A DNA stretch of 64,000 nucleotides from Ancylobacter sp. IITR112. GTDB lineage: Bacteria > Pseudomonadota > Alphaproteobacteria > Rhizobiales > Xanthobacteraceae. Shown piece by piece: positions 22,547 to 31,132 of this stretch (its first letter is position 1; each line of letters begins with the position of its first letter). The notes below the pieces were generated by a model. The model made no database searches, was not told the DNA's origin, and was given only the letters and a program-made list of their open reading frames with translations. The DNA lies in NCBI RefSeq assembly GCF_041415945.1, contig NZ_JBGCUS010000001.1, positions 1,550,001 to 1,614,000 of the forward strand. The letters run 5' to 3'. Position numbers and translations under genes: made by a program.

Positions 22547-25500
22547 AGACCGCGTTCGCCACCCTGACCTCGAAGCTCGCCCCCGGCCGCACGGTCACGC
22601 TCGCCAATGTGCCGGGCGGGATGGAGGGCCTCGTCGTCGCCGACCTCGCCCGCGCGCTGGCGGCGCAGGACAAGGCCCCCTGGCCGACGCTGATGGTGAT
22701 CTGCCGCGACAGCGAGCGCATGGCGGAGCTGGAGCGCGCGCTTGGCTTCTTCGCGCCGGGCGTAGAGGTGCTGCCCTTCCCGGCCTGGGACTGCCTGCCC
22801 TATGACCGCGCCTCGCCCAACAGCGCGATCATCGCCCGCCGCATGACCACGCTGGCCCGGCTCGCCCGGGTGAAGGGCCGCGAGGCCGGCACCATCGTGC
22901 TCACCACGGTGAACGCCGCGCTGCAGCGCGTACCGAGCCGGGCGCTCATCGCCACCCAGTCCTTCTCCGCCGCGCCGGGCAACGCGCTCTCGCTCGACGA
23001 GGTGGTCGGCTGGGCGGAGATCAACGGCTTCCAGCGCACCTCCACCGTGCGCGACACCGGCGAATATGCGGTGCGCGGTGGCATTGTCGATCTGTTTCCG
23101 CCCGGCCTGCCGGCGCCGGTGCGGCTGGATTTCTTCGGCGACACGCTGGAATCGATCCGCTCCTTCGATCCCGAGACCCAGCGCACCGCCATGCAGATGC
23201 GCGCGCTCGATCTCGTGCCGATGAGCGAGGTGCAGCTCACCAGCGAGACGATGAAACGCTTCCGCATGGCCTATGTCGCCGCCTTCGGCGCGGCGCAGCG
23301 CGGCGACATGCTGTATGAGGCGGTGAGCGAAGGCCGGCGCTATCCCGGCATGGAACACTGGCTGCCGCTGTTCCATGAGGGGCTCGACACGCTGTTCGAC
23401 TACGCCCCGGACGCGCCGATCGTGATGGAGGCGCAGGACGACGAGGCCGCCGCTTCGCGGCTCGATCAGATCGCCGACTATTACGACGCCCGCCGCCACG
23501 GCATGGAGCATGGCGGCGGCACCCCTTACAAGCCGCTGCCGCCCGACGCGCTCTATCTCACCGCCGAAGAGTGGAAGGCCCGGCGCGAGGCGGCGAAGAA
23601 TGTCGCGCTCTCCGCCTATGCGCTCCCCGAATCGAAGGACGTGATCGACCTCGACGGCCGCCCCGCGCGCTCCTTCGCGCCGGAGCGCGCGGACCCGGAG
23701 GCCTCGCTGTTCGAGGTCGCCGCCGTCTATCTGCGCGACCTCGCCAAGAAGAAGCGCACCATCCTCGCCGCCTGGTCGGATGGGTCGCGTGACCGGTTGT
23801 CCACCGTGCTCGCCGATCACGGCCTCAAGGGCACGCAGACGGTGGGCTCGCGCGATGCGGCCGAGGCGCTGCCCAGGGGCACCATCGCGCTCGCCGTGCT
23901 CGGCATTGAAAGCGGCTTCGAAACCGACAGCCTCGCCGTCATCGGCGAGCAGGACATTCTCGGCGACAGGCTGGTGCGCCCCAAGCGCAAGGCGCGCCGG
24001 CCGCAGGACGTGATCGCGGAACTCGGCGCGCTCACCGCCGGCGATCTCGTCGTCCATGTCGACCACGGCATTGGCCGCTTCATCGGGCTGAAGACCATCG
24101 AGGCGATGGGCGCGCCGCATGACTGCCTCGAAATCCACTATGCGGAAGGCTCCAAGCTGTTCCTGCCGGTGGAAAACCTCGAACTTCTCTCGCGATACGG
24201 CTCGGAGGACACCGAGGCCCAGCTCGACCGGCTGGGCGGCGGCGGCTGGCAGGCGCGCAAGGCGCGGATGAAGAGCCGCATCCGCGAAATGGCGGCCGAA
24301 CTGATCAAGGTCGCGGCGCAGCGCCAGACGCAGGAGGCGCCGCGCCTCGTGCCGGCGGCCGGGCTGTATGACGAGTTCCGCGCCCGCTTCCCCTATGAGG
24401 AAACCGAGGACCAGGAGGCCGCCATCGAGGCGGTGTTCGACGATCTCGGCTCCGGCCATCCGATGGACCGGCTGGTGTGCGGCGATGTCGGCTTCGGCAA
24501 GACGGAAGTGGCGCTGCGCGCCGCCTTCGCCGTGGCGCTGAACGGCAAGCAGGTGGCGGTGGTGGTGCCGACCACGCTGCTGGCGCGCCAGCATTTCAAG
24601 ACGTTTTCGGAGCGCTTCAAGGGGCTGCCCGTCGTGGTGCGGCAGGCGTCCCGCCTCGTCACCGGCAAGGAGCTTTCCGACACCAAGAAGGGCCTTGCCG
24701 ACGGCGCGGTGGACATTGTGGTCGGCACCCATGCGCTGCTGGGCAAGGCGATCTCGTTCCGCGATCTCGGCCTCGTCATCGTCGATGAGGAGCAGCATTT
24801 CGGCGTCGGCCACAAGGAACGGCTGAAGCAGATGCGCGCCGAGGTGCATGTGCTCACCCTCACCGCCACGCCGATTCCGCGCACGCTGCAATTGGCCATG
24901 ACCGGGGTGCGCGAACTCTCCATCATCGCCTCGCCGCCGGTGGACCGGCTGGCGGTGCGCAGCTTCGTAACCCCGTTCGATCCCTTGATCGTGCGCGAGG
25001 CACTGCTGCGCGAGCGCTATCGCGGCGGGCAGAGCTTCTATGTCTGCCCGCGCATCGAGGACCTCGCCGAGGTGAAGGATTTCCTCGACAAGAGTGTGCC
25101 GGAGGTGAAGGTCGCGGTGGCGCATGGCCAGATGGCGGCGACGCAGCTCGAAGAGATCATGTCCGCCTTCTATGACGGGCAGTTCGACGTGCTGCTCTCC
25201 ACCACCATCGTCGAATCCGGCCTCGATATTCCGACCGCCAACACGCTGATCATCCACCGCGCCGACATGTTCGGCCTTGCCCAGCTTTACCAGCTACGCG
25301 GGCGTGTCGGCCGTTCCAAGACGCGCGCCTATGCGATCTTCACCCTGCCGGCGGAAAAGCAGGTGACGGCGCAGGCCGACCGGCGGCTCAAGGTGCTGCA
25401 GTCGCTCGACACGCTGGGGGCGGGCTTCCAGCTCGCCAGCCACGATCTCGACATTCGCGGCGCCGGCAATCTGCTGGGCGACGAGCAGTCCGGCCATATC

Positions 25501-26055
25501 AAGGAGGTCGGCTACGAGCTCTATCAGGAGATGCTGGAGGAGGCGATCGCCAACCTCAAGGCCGGCATCACCGCGCCGGCGGCGGACAAATGGTCGCCGA
25601 CCATCTCCATCGGCACGCCGGTGCTGATCCCCGAGGACTATGTGACGGACCTGCATGTCCGCCTCAGCCTCTATCGCCGGCTGGCCGACATGGAGACCGA
25701 CGCGGAGATCGAATCCATGGGCGCGGAGATGGTCGACCGCTTCGGCACGCTGCCCGAAGAGGTGGAACAGCTTCTGAAGCTGGTGGCGATCAAGGCGCTG
25801 TGCCGCCGCGCCAATGTGGAGAAGGTGGATGCCGGCCCGCGCGGCATGGTGCTGACCTTCCGCGACGGGCGCTTCCCCAACCCGGCGGGCTTCATCACCT
25901 ATGTCGGCAAGCCGCACGTGGTGGCGAAGATGCGCCCGGACGGCAAGGTGGTGTTCTCGGAGGACTGGCCGAGCGCCAATGCGCGGCTGAAGGGCAGCGC
26001 CGGCATTCTGAAGGAGCTGGCGAAGATCGCCGAGCAGGGGGCGAAGGCGGCGTAA
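22543..26055 (+). CDS. mfd: Transcription-repair coupling factor
   Basis: A 1170-residue ATPase that removes RNA polymerase stalled at lesions and recruits UvrA. The N-terminal UvrB-like part includes VEVLPFPAWDCLPYDRASPN and GEYAVRGGIVDLFPPG. A CarD-like polymerase-interaction domain contains GDLVVHVDHGIGRFIGL, and the RecG-like translocase shows GDVGFGKTEVAL (about residues 647-658), DEEQHFGVGHKE, TATPIPRTLQLA and QLRGRVGRS. The TRCF domain lies at the C-terminus. The ATG overlaps the sdhE stop. Its own stop codon lies inside a tandem hairpin repeat. Confidence 0.97.
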   Translation: MKTAFATLTSKLAPGRTVTLANVPGGMEGLVVADLARALAAQDKAPWPTLMVICRDSERMAELERALGFFAPGVEVLPFPAWDCLPYDRASPNSAIIARRMTTLARLARVKGREAGTIVLTTVNAALQRVPSRALIATQSFSAAPGNALSLDEVVGWAEINGFQRTSTVRDTGEYAVRGGIVDLFPPGLPAPVRLDFFGDTLESIRSFDPETQRTAMQMRALDLVPMSEVQLTSETMKRFRMAYVAAFGAAQRGDMLYEAVSEGRRYPGMEHWLPLFHEGLDTLFDYAPDAPIVMEAQDDEAAASRLDQIADYYDARRHGMEHGGGTPYKPLPPDALYLTAEEWKARREAAKNVALSAYALPESKDVIDLDGRPARSFAPERADPEASLFEVAAVYLRDLAKKKRTILAAWSDGSRDRLSTVLADHGLKGTQTVGSRDAAEALPRGTIALAVLGIESGFETDSLAVIGEQDILGDRLVRPKRKARRPQDVIAELGALTAGDLVVHVDHGIGRFIGLKTIEAMGAPHDCLEIHYAEGSKLFLPVENLELLSRYGSEDTEAQLDRLGGGGWQARKARMKSRIREMAAELIKVAAQRQTQEAPRLVPAAGLYDEFRARFPYEETEDQEAAIEAVFDDLGSGHPMDRLVCGDVGFGKTEVALRAAFAVALNGKQVAVVVPTTLLARQHFKTFSERFKGLPVVVRQASRLVTGKELSDTKKGLADGAVDIVVGTHALLGKAISFRDLGLVIVDEEQHFGVGHKERLKQMRAEVHVLTLTATPIPRTLQLAMTGVRELSIIASPPVDRLAVRSFVTPFDPLIVREALLRERYRGGQSFYVCPRIEDLAEVKDFLDKSVPEVKVAVAHGQMAATQLEEIMSAFYDGQFDVLLSTTIVESGLDIPTANTLIIHRADMFGLAQLYQLRGRVGRSKTRAYAIFTLPAEKQVTAQADRRLKVLQSLDTLGAGFQLASHDLDIRGAGNLLGDEQSGHIKEVGYELYQEMLEEAIANLKAGITAPAADKWSPTISIGTPVLIPEDYVTDLHVRLSLYRRLADMETDAEIESMGAEMVDRFGTLPEEVEQLLKLVAIKALCRRANVEKVDAGPRGMVLTFRDGRFPNPAGFITYVGKPHVVAKMRPDGKVVFSEDWPSANARLKGSAGILKELAKIAEQGAKAA

Positions 26056-26101
26056 CACGCCGCCTCGCGGAGAAGGCGGCGTAACACGCCGCCTCGTGGA
26101 G
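26044..26101 (+). repeat. Tandem 29-bp hairpin repeat across the mfd stop codon
   Basis: Two adjacent 29-base units (26044-26072 and 26073-26101) differ by one base. Each holds the hairpin GGCGGCGT-AAC-ACGCCGCC. The TAA stop of mfd is in the loop region of the first unit. A third, degenerate hairpin follows (GCGGCC-TAA-GGGCCGC). It may act as a transcription terminator or protect the mRNA 3' end. Confidence 0.8.
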
Positions 26102-26162
26102 AAAGCGGCCTAAGGGCCGCGTCGGGGCGCAAGTGCCGCGTCTCGTTCACGCCACGGGCGTC

Positions 26163-26194
26163 ATCCCGGAAGGACCGCAGGTCCTATCCGGGAT
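26163..26194. repeat. Dispersed ATCCCGG palindrome, copy 3
   Basis: Stem ATCCCGGA-AGGACC pairs with GGTCCT-(A)-TCCGGGAT around a GCA loop with one bulged base, downstream of mfd. The outer arms match copies 1 and 4. Confidence 0.7.
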
Positions 26195-26216
26195 CGGTAC
26201 GGCATGTCGGACGACG

Positions 26217-26250
26217 ATCCCGGCTCTCCGCCTGCGGCTGCGGCCGGGAT
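26217..26250. repeat. Dispersed ATCCCGG palindrome, copy 4
   Basis: Outer arms ATCCCGGC / GCCGGGAT enclose a CG-rich centre. It lies 22 bases after copy 3 and before the 3' end of the next minus-strand gene. Confidence 0.65.
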
Positions 26251-26306
26251 GACGGTGTTCTCAGGGGCAGTGGACCTTCCGCACGACCGCCGCTCTCAGC
26301 CGACGC

Positions 26307-26612
26307 TCACTCCAGCGGGCTCTCATAGGCGCCGTCGGTGTCGGGCATCACGTCGGCGTCGACATCCGAGCCCGGCCCGCTCAGATTCTCATAATTGCCG
26401 CCGGCCTGATCCATATAGTCCTCGCTCTTGCCCGAGCCGGGCGTGTCCGGCAGCGGGCCGTAATCGAGGTAATTCGGGTCGTTGATCGGCGGAATGGTGA
26501 TTTCGAGCCCCCCGGTCGCCGGCTGGTTGGGGTGCACCTCGATCGGCTGCTGCGCAGCGGCGGACAGGGTGCCGGCCACGAGGAGAGCGGCAGAGAGGAC
26601 GGCGTAACGCAT
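26307..26612 (-). CDS. Small secreted acidic protein
   Basis: A 101-residue protein with a signal peptide (MRYAVLSAALLVAGTLSAAAQ). The mature part is acidic and rich in Pro, Gly, Asn and Asp (NDPNYLDYGPLPDTPGSGKSEDYMDQ), with no cysteines, and is probably largely disordered in the periplasm. A GGAG sequence is eight bases before the chosen ATG; the ATG two codons upstream is too close to it. I do not recognise a family. Confidence 0.7.
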   Translation of the reverse strand: MRYAVLSAALLVAGTLSAAAQQPIEVHPNQPATGGLEITIPPINDPNYLDYGPLPDTPGSGKSEDYMDQAGGNYENLSGPGSDVDADVMPDTDGAYESPLE

Positions 26613-26798
26613 GGACATGGCTCCAGCAGTGCACTCGCGCGCCGCCGTTCCGGCCCCTGCCGGCCGACCGCGCGCCTTTCGCCCTTAAGGAACAGGTGAA
26701 GGCCCGGCTGTCCAGCGCTTCATGCACCGGCCCGGCGGATTCGACCTGACGCAGCGCCCCCGGGGGCGCCCCGGCCACGCCGGCGCGGGCCACGCCAC

Positions 26799-28637
26799 TC
26801 ACCCCGGGCCCTGCCACCAGCTTTCGGCCAGCGTGCCCTGAAGCGCCAGCGTCTGCGGGCGCTCGACCTTGCGCCAGCGGGCCACCCACTGGCCGGGCGT
26901 GTAGAACAGCGGCACGGAGAATTGCGCGGAGATCAGCACCCGGTCGAGCGCGCGCACGGCGGAGACGAAATCCTCCTTGCCCTGCGCTGCCAGCAGCGCC
27001 TCGATCATCGCGTCGGCCGCCTGGCTCTTCAGCCCCATGAAATTGCGCGTGCCGGGCGTGTCGGCGGCGGCGGAGCCGAAATAGAACGCCTGCTCATTGC
27101 CGGGGGAGAGCGACTGGTCCCAGATATAGGGCACCATGTCGTAGTCATAGGTCTGCTTGCGGGCCTCGAACTGAACATTGTCGACGAGGCGGATGTCGAG
27201 CCGCACTCCGGCGCGGCGCAGCATGTTCTGATAGGCCAGCGCCAGCCGCTCCTGATCCTTCGAGCCGACGAGGAGTTCGGCGGCGAAGGGCTGGCCGGTG
27301 GCGCGGCTGGTGAGCGCGCCGCCCTTCAGTTCCCAGCCGGCGGCGGCGAACAGGTCGAGCGCCTCGCGCAGCCGGGCGCGGTCGCGGCCCGAGCCGTCCG
27401 AGCGCGGGGCGTGCCAGGTGCCGGCCATCACGTCAGGCAGCACCGCATCGGGATAGGGCGCCAGCAATTCGCGCTCGCGCGCCCCGGCCGGGCGGCCGAG
27501 CGAGGAGAGTTCTGAATCGTCGTAGAAGCTGCCATTGCGGCGGTAGAGGCTGAAATAGAGGTTCTGGTTCGCCCATTCGAAGTCGAACAGCGCCACCATC
27601 GCCTGGCGCACCCGCAGATCGGCGAAGAGCGGGCGGCGCATGTTGAAGATGAGCGCGGAATAGGGTTTCGGCGTGCCGGTGGCGATCTCCTCGGTGACGA
27701 TGCGCCCGTCGCGCACGGCGGGGATGTCGTAGCCGGTCTTCCAGCGGCCGGGGTCGGTCTCGAAGCGTATGTCGTAGAGGCCGCGCTTGAAGGCTTCGAA
27801 CTGCGCATTCACGTCCCGGTAGAAGTCGTAGCGCAGGCTGTCGAAATTGAAATTGCCGCGATTGACCGGCAGTTCCGCGCCCCAATAGGCGGGCGAGCGG
27901 GTGAGCAGCACGCTCTCGCCCGGCTTCACCTCGGAGGCGACATAGGGCCCGCTGCCGAGCGGGGCCTTGAACGTCGTCTGCTCGAAGGTTTCCGTATCGG
28001 TGGCGCGGCGGGCGAGCACCGGCATCAGCGCGAGGATCAGCGGCAATTCGCGGTCAATCACGGCGAAGGTGAAGCGGATGGCGAGCGGGCCGGTCACCTC
28101 CGCCTTCGCCACCTTGCCGTAATAGGTGCGGTGGTTCGGCCGGCCCTTGGCCCGCAGCAGCTCGTAGGAGAACAGCACGTCGTCGGCCGTCACCGGCGTG
28201 CCGTCGGAAAAGCGGGCGCGCGGGTCGATCTCGAAGGCGACATAGGAGCGCGCCGCGTCCGTCTCCACCCGGCGCGCCAGCAGGGCGTAGCAGGTGAACG
28301 CCTCGTCCGGGCTGCGCGCCATCAGGCTTTCGACGATGTTCCAGCGGATGAAGGGCGGGGCGGTGCCGCGCACGATGAAGGGGTTCAGGCTGTCAAACGT
28401 GCCGACCGCGCCCTGAACGAGCCGCCCGCCTTTCGGCGCCTGCGGATTGACGCTGCGGTAATGGGGGAAATCGGCGGGGTAGAGCGGTTCGCCATGCATG
28501 GCGATGCCGTGCCCGGAGACGAGGGCTTGTGCCGCGCTCTCCTGCGCCCGCGCCGCGCCGATCAGCGGGTAGCTCGCCGCCGCGCCGCCGGCGATTAAGA
28601 CATTGCGCGCAAAAGCCCGCCGGGTGATACCGCTCAC
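26799..28637 (-). CDS. Extracellular solute-binding protein, family 5 (YejA-like)
   Basis: A 612-residue periplasmic binding protein of peptide/nickel-type ABC importers. The N-terminus ITRRAFARNVLIAGGAAAS carries a twin-arginine pair and a hydrophobic core, consistent with Tat export. GIAMHGEPLYPADFPHYRSVNPQAPKGG and FDSLNPFIVRG are typical of YejA relatives, which take up oligopeptides and microcin C. No permease or ATPase genes adjoin it, so it would have to work with a transporter encoded elsewhere. The start is the ATG before the Tat motif. Confidence 0.9.
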   Translation of the reverse strand: MSGITRRAFARNVLIAGGAAASYPLIGAARAQESAAQALVSGHGIAMHGEPLYPADFPHYRSVNPQAPKGGRLVQGAVGTFDSLNPFIVRGTAPPFIRWNIVESLMARSPDEAFTCYALLARRVETDAARSYVAFEIDPRARFSDGTPVTADDVLFSYELLRAKGRPNHRTYYGKVAKAEVTGPLAIRFTFAVIDRELPLILALMPVLARRATDTETFEQTTFKAPLGSGPYVASEVKPGESVLLTRSPAYWGAELPVNRGNFNFDSLRYDFYRDVNAQFEAFKRGLYDIRFETDPGRWKTGYDIPAVRDGRIVTEEIATGTPKPYSALIFNMRRPLFADLRVRQAMVALFDFEWANQNLYFSLYRRNGSFYDDSELSSLGRPAGARERELLAPYPDAVLPDVMAGTWHAPRSDGSGRDRARLREALDLFAAAGWELKGGALTSRATGQPFAAELLVGSKDQERLALAYQNMLRRAGVRLDIRLVDNVQFEARKQTYDYDMVPYIWDQSLSPGNEQAFYFGSAAADTPGTRNFMGLKSQAADAMIEALLAAQGKEDFVSAVRALDRVLISAQFSVPLFYTPGQWVARWRKVERPQTLALQGTLAESWWQGPG

Positions 28638-28818
28638 GCATCGGCTCCTGTTCGAGATTCGGCTCGAATTTGACTTCGACTTCTAGCATGAACCGGAGAC
28701 CGATATGTCCCGGGGTCACTCTGTCGCCTCAATTGCGCTTGAGACAGCCCCACGATCGCGTTATGGCGGCGAGGCGTCCGCTGTTGTCTCTACCCGGTTC
28801 GCTCGACAGGAACTCGAC

Positions 28819-29568
28819 ATGATCCACCGCTCCACTCTCGCGCGCAGCCTGGCTGGCGCCGCCCTGACGCTGGCCCTTGCCAGCGGCGCCGCGCTCGCCC
28901 AGACCGCGCCGGCCAAGCCCGGTGCCAAGCCGGCCGCTCCCGCCGCGCAACCGGCGCCGGCCAATGGCCAGCAGGCCGCCGCCCCGCAGCAGATTCCCGC
29001 CATCCCGATTCCGTGGCTGAAGCGCTGCCGGATGGAGCCGTCGATCAACAAGAATGTCTGCGAAATGGAGCAGACCATCATCACCGATACCGGGCAGTTC
29101 CTCGTCCGCTTCGGCATCTTCGAAGTGCAGGATGACCCGAAGAAGGCCTTCACCGTCGCCTTCCCGACCGGGCTTCTGCTGCGCAACGGCTTCCGCGTCG
29201 CCCTCGCCGGCGAGCAGCCGATTCTCGGCACCTTCGTGATGTGCGACCAGCAGTTCTGCCGTGGCGACATCCAGGTCGACCAGGGCTTCGTCGACCGCAT
29301 GAAGAAGGCGCCCGGCCTGACCCTGCAGGTCGCCAATGCGGTCGGCCGGCTGATCTCCTACCCGATCGGTCTCGGCGATTTCGCCAAGGTCTATGACGGC
29401 CCGCAAACCGACCAGAAGGCGTTCGAGGCGCAGATCGCCAAGATCCAGGAACAGGTGAAGGCCCGCCAGGACCAGCTCAAGGCCGAGGCCGAGCAGCGCG
29501 AACAGCAGACCAAGGCTGGTCTCGAAAAGCTCGGCGCCGAGAAGCTGAAGAACGCCCCGGCCCAGTAA
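28819..29568 (+). CDS. Invasion-associated locus B (IalB) family protein
   Basis: A 249-residue exported protein. The signal peptide ends near ALA-QTA and is followed by a Pro/Ala-rich linker to about residue 60. The IalB domain then holds paired cysteines (KRCRMEPSINKNVCEM and FVMCDQQFCRGDIQV) and GLLLRNGFRVAL. A charged coiled-coil tail rich in Lys, Glu and Gln ends the protein. IalB was named in Bartonella invasion, but family members are widespread in free-living Rhizobiales. AGGA lies before the chosen ATG. A strong terminator follows. Confidence 0.9.
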   Translation: MIHRSTLARSLAGAALTLALASGAALAQTAPAKPGAKPAAPAAQPAPANGQQAAAPQQIPAIPIPWLKRCRMEPSINKNVCEMEQTIITDTGQFLVRFGIFEVQDDPKKAFTVAFPTGLLLRNGFRVALAGEQPILGTFVMCDQQFCRGDIQVDQGFVDRMKKAPGLTLQVANAVGRLISYPIGLGDFAKVYDGPQTDQKAFEAQIAKIQEQVKARQDQLKAEAEQREQQTKAGLEKLGAEKLKNAPAQ

Positions 29569-29591
29569 GGCCCGCATACCTCCCGATACAG

Positions 29592-29625
29592 AAACGCCCG
29601 GCGGTGAGCCGGGCGTTTTCGTTTG
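29592..29625 (+). terminator. Rho-independent terminator after the IalB gene
   Basis: A perfect 11-bp stem, AAACGCCCGGC / GCCGGGCGTTT, with a GGTGA loop and a following TCGTTT tract. It lies 23 bases past the stop codon. Because the stem is symmetric it may also end hspQ transcription from the other side. Confidence 0.85.
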
Positions 29626-29649
29626 GGGCAGATGCGGAAGAGGCGAGAG

Positions 29650-29979
29650 CTATTGCAGCCGGTCGCGGCGCACCCGCCAGCCGCCATCGCCATCCGCTGC
29701 CAGCATTTCGGCGAGCTGGGGATGACGCAGAGGCTCGCCCGTGGTGTCGAGTTCCAGATTCTGCTCGGAGACATAGGCGACGTATTCCGTCTCCGCGTTC
29801 TCGGCCAGCAGGTGGTAAAATGGCTGGTCTTTGGTGGGGCGGATGTGTTCGGGGATCGATTCCCACCATTCGTCGGTGTTGGAAAATTCCGGGTCCACGT
29901 CGAACACCACGCCGCGGAACGGATAGTGCCGATGCCGGACCACTTCGCCGATCCGGTATTTGGCGTTCCGCTCTCTCAT
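29650..29979 (-). CDS. hspQ: Heat shock protein HspQ
   Basis: A 109-residue YccV/HspQ-domain protein. The signature reads AKYRIGEVVRHRHYPFRGVVFDVDPEFSNTDEWW, then RPTKDQPFYHLLAENAETEYVAYVSEQNL. HspQ is a heat-induced hemimethylated-DNA-binding protein that in enterobacteria also acts as a specificity factor for Lon. The start MRERNAKYR is preferred; an ATG six codons upstream is possible. It is convergent with the IalB gene. Confidence 0.92.
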   Translation of the reverse strand: MRERNAKYRIGEVVRHRHYPFRGVVFDVDPEFSNTDEWWESIPEHIRPTKDQPFYHLLAENAETEYVAYVSEQNLELDTTGEPLRHPQLAEMLAADGDGGWRVRRDRLQ

Positions 29980-30168
29980 CCTGAACCCGCCCGCCATCCT
30001 GAACTTTCTGCGACAAAGGAGAGGCGACCCCGTAGCGGGCGGCGCCTGAACCTGTCAACCGCGCCCCAACAGCCGGACGAATGCAACCGGCGTGCCCCGC
30101 CGCCTCGCCGGGCGCCGATTTCGAAGATGGCGATTGACCGCAACCGAGCGAGCCGGTAGCGAGCGGCT

Positions 30169-31131
30169 ATGGACGAGGTCCTCGCGCTCGCGCTTCCCTT
30201 CTTCGGCGTCATCTTCCTGGGGCTGGGATGCGGCCGGCTGGCGCGCATCCCGGAAAGCGGCCTCGCCTGGCTGAGCTTCTTCATCATCTATGTCGCCCTG
30301 CCGGCCCTGTTTTACTCGCTGGTGGCGCGGACGCCGTTTCACGAGCTCACCAATGGCCGCTTCATCCTCGCCACCACGGCGACGACGGCGGTGTGCTTCA
30401 CCCTCTCGCTGCTGGTGGGGCTTTGGCTGCGGCGCGGCAATCTGCCGGAAGCCGCCATCGCCGCGATCGTCGGTTCCTATGCCAATGTCGGCTATATGGG
30501 GCCGGGGCTGACTCTGGGCGCGCTCGGCGCGGGCGCCTCGGTGCCGACCGCGCTGATCTTCGTCTTCGACAGCCTGTTCTTCTTCACCATCGTCCCGGTG
30601 CTGATGGCGATCGGCGGGCGCGACCGGCGCGGGCTCGGCCACACGCTGCTCCTCGTGGTGCGCCGCGTGGTGACGCACCCGTTCAATGTCGCGACCTTCC
30701 TCGGCGTGCTTTCGGCCTATGCCGAGTTCCATCCGCCGGCCGCGATGGAAAAGACCATGGAGTTCCTGCGCAACGCCGCCGCGCCCTGCGCGCTGTTCAC
30801 GCTCGGCGTTTCCGTCGCGCTGCGGCCGATGGGGAAGATGCAGAGCGAAGTGCCGTGGCTGCTGGCCATCAAGCTCGTCATTCATCCCGCCCTGGTCTGG
30901 CTGGTGCTGAGCCTGGTCGGCGGCTTCGATCCGGTGTGGATCGCCACCGCCGTGCTCATGGCGAGCCTGCCGCCGGCGCTGAACGCCTTCATCATGGCCA
31001 AGCAGTACGACACCTATGTCGCCGGCGCCTCCGGCGGCGTGCTGGTCGGCACGGTGGTGTCCGTCGCCACCGTCACCGCCATGCTCTACGCCCTGCAGCA
31101 CGACATGCTGCCGCACGGCCTGCTGCAGTAA
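30169..31131 (+). CDS. AEC family transporter
   Basis: A 320-residue inner-membrane protein with about ten hydrophobic helices in two related halves. Family landmarks include FFGVIFLGLGCGRLARIPESGLAWLSFFIIYVALPALFY, the NVGYMGPGL motif in the first half and LPPALNAFIMAKQYD in the second. The auxin efflux carrier family moves organic anions such as malate or malonate in bacteria; the substrate here cannot be read from the sequence. Its stop lies one base from the stop of the convergent UbiH-like gene. Confidence 0.9.
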   Translation: MDEVLALALPFFGVIFLGLGCGRLARIPESGLAWLSFFIIYVALPALFYSLVARTPFHELTNGRFILATTATTAVCFTLSLLVGLWLRRGNLPEAAIAAIVGSYANVGYMGPGLTLGALGAGASVPTALIFVFDSLFFFTIVPVLMAIGGRDRRGLGHTLLLVVRRVVTHPFNVATFLGVLSAYAEFHPPAAMEKTMEFLRNAAAPCALFTLGVSVALRPMGKMQSEVPWLLAIKLVIHPALVWLVLSLVGGFDPVWIATAVLMASLPPALNAFIMAKQYDTYVAGASGGVLVGTVVSVATVTAMLYALQHDMLPHGLLQ

Positions 31132-31132
31132 C

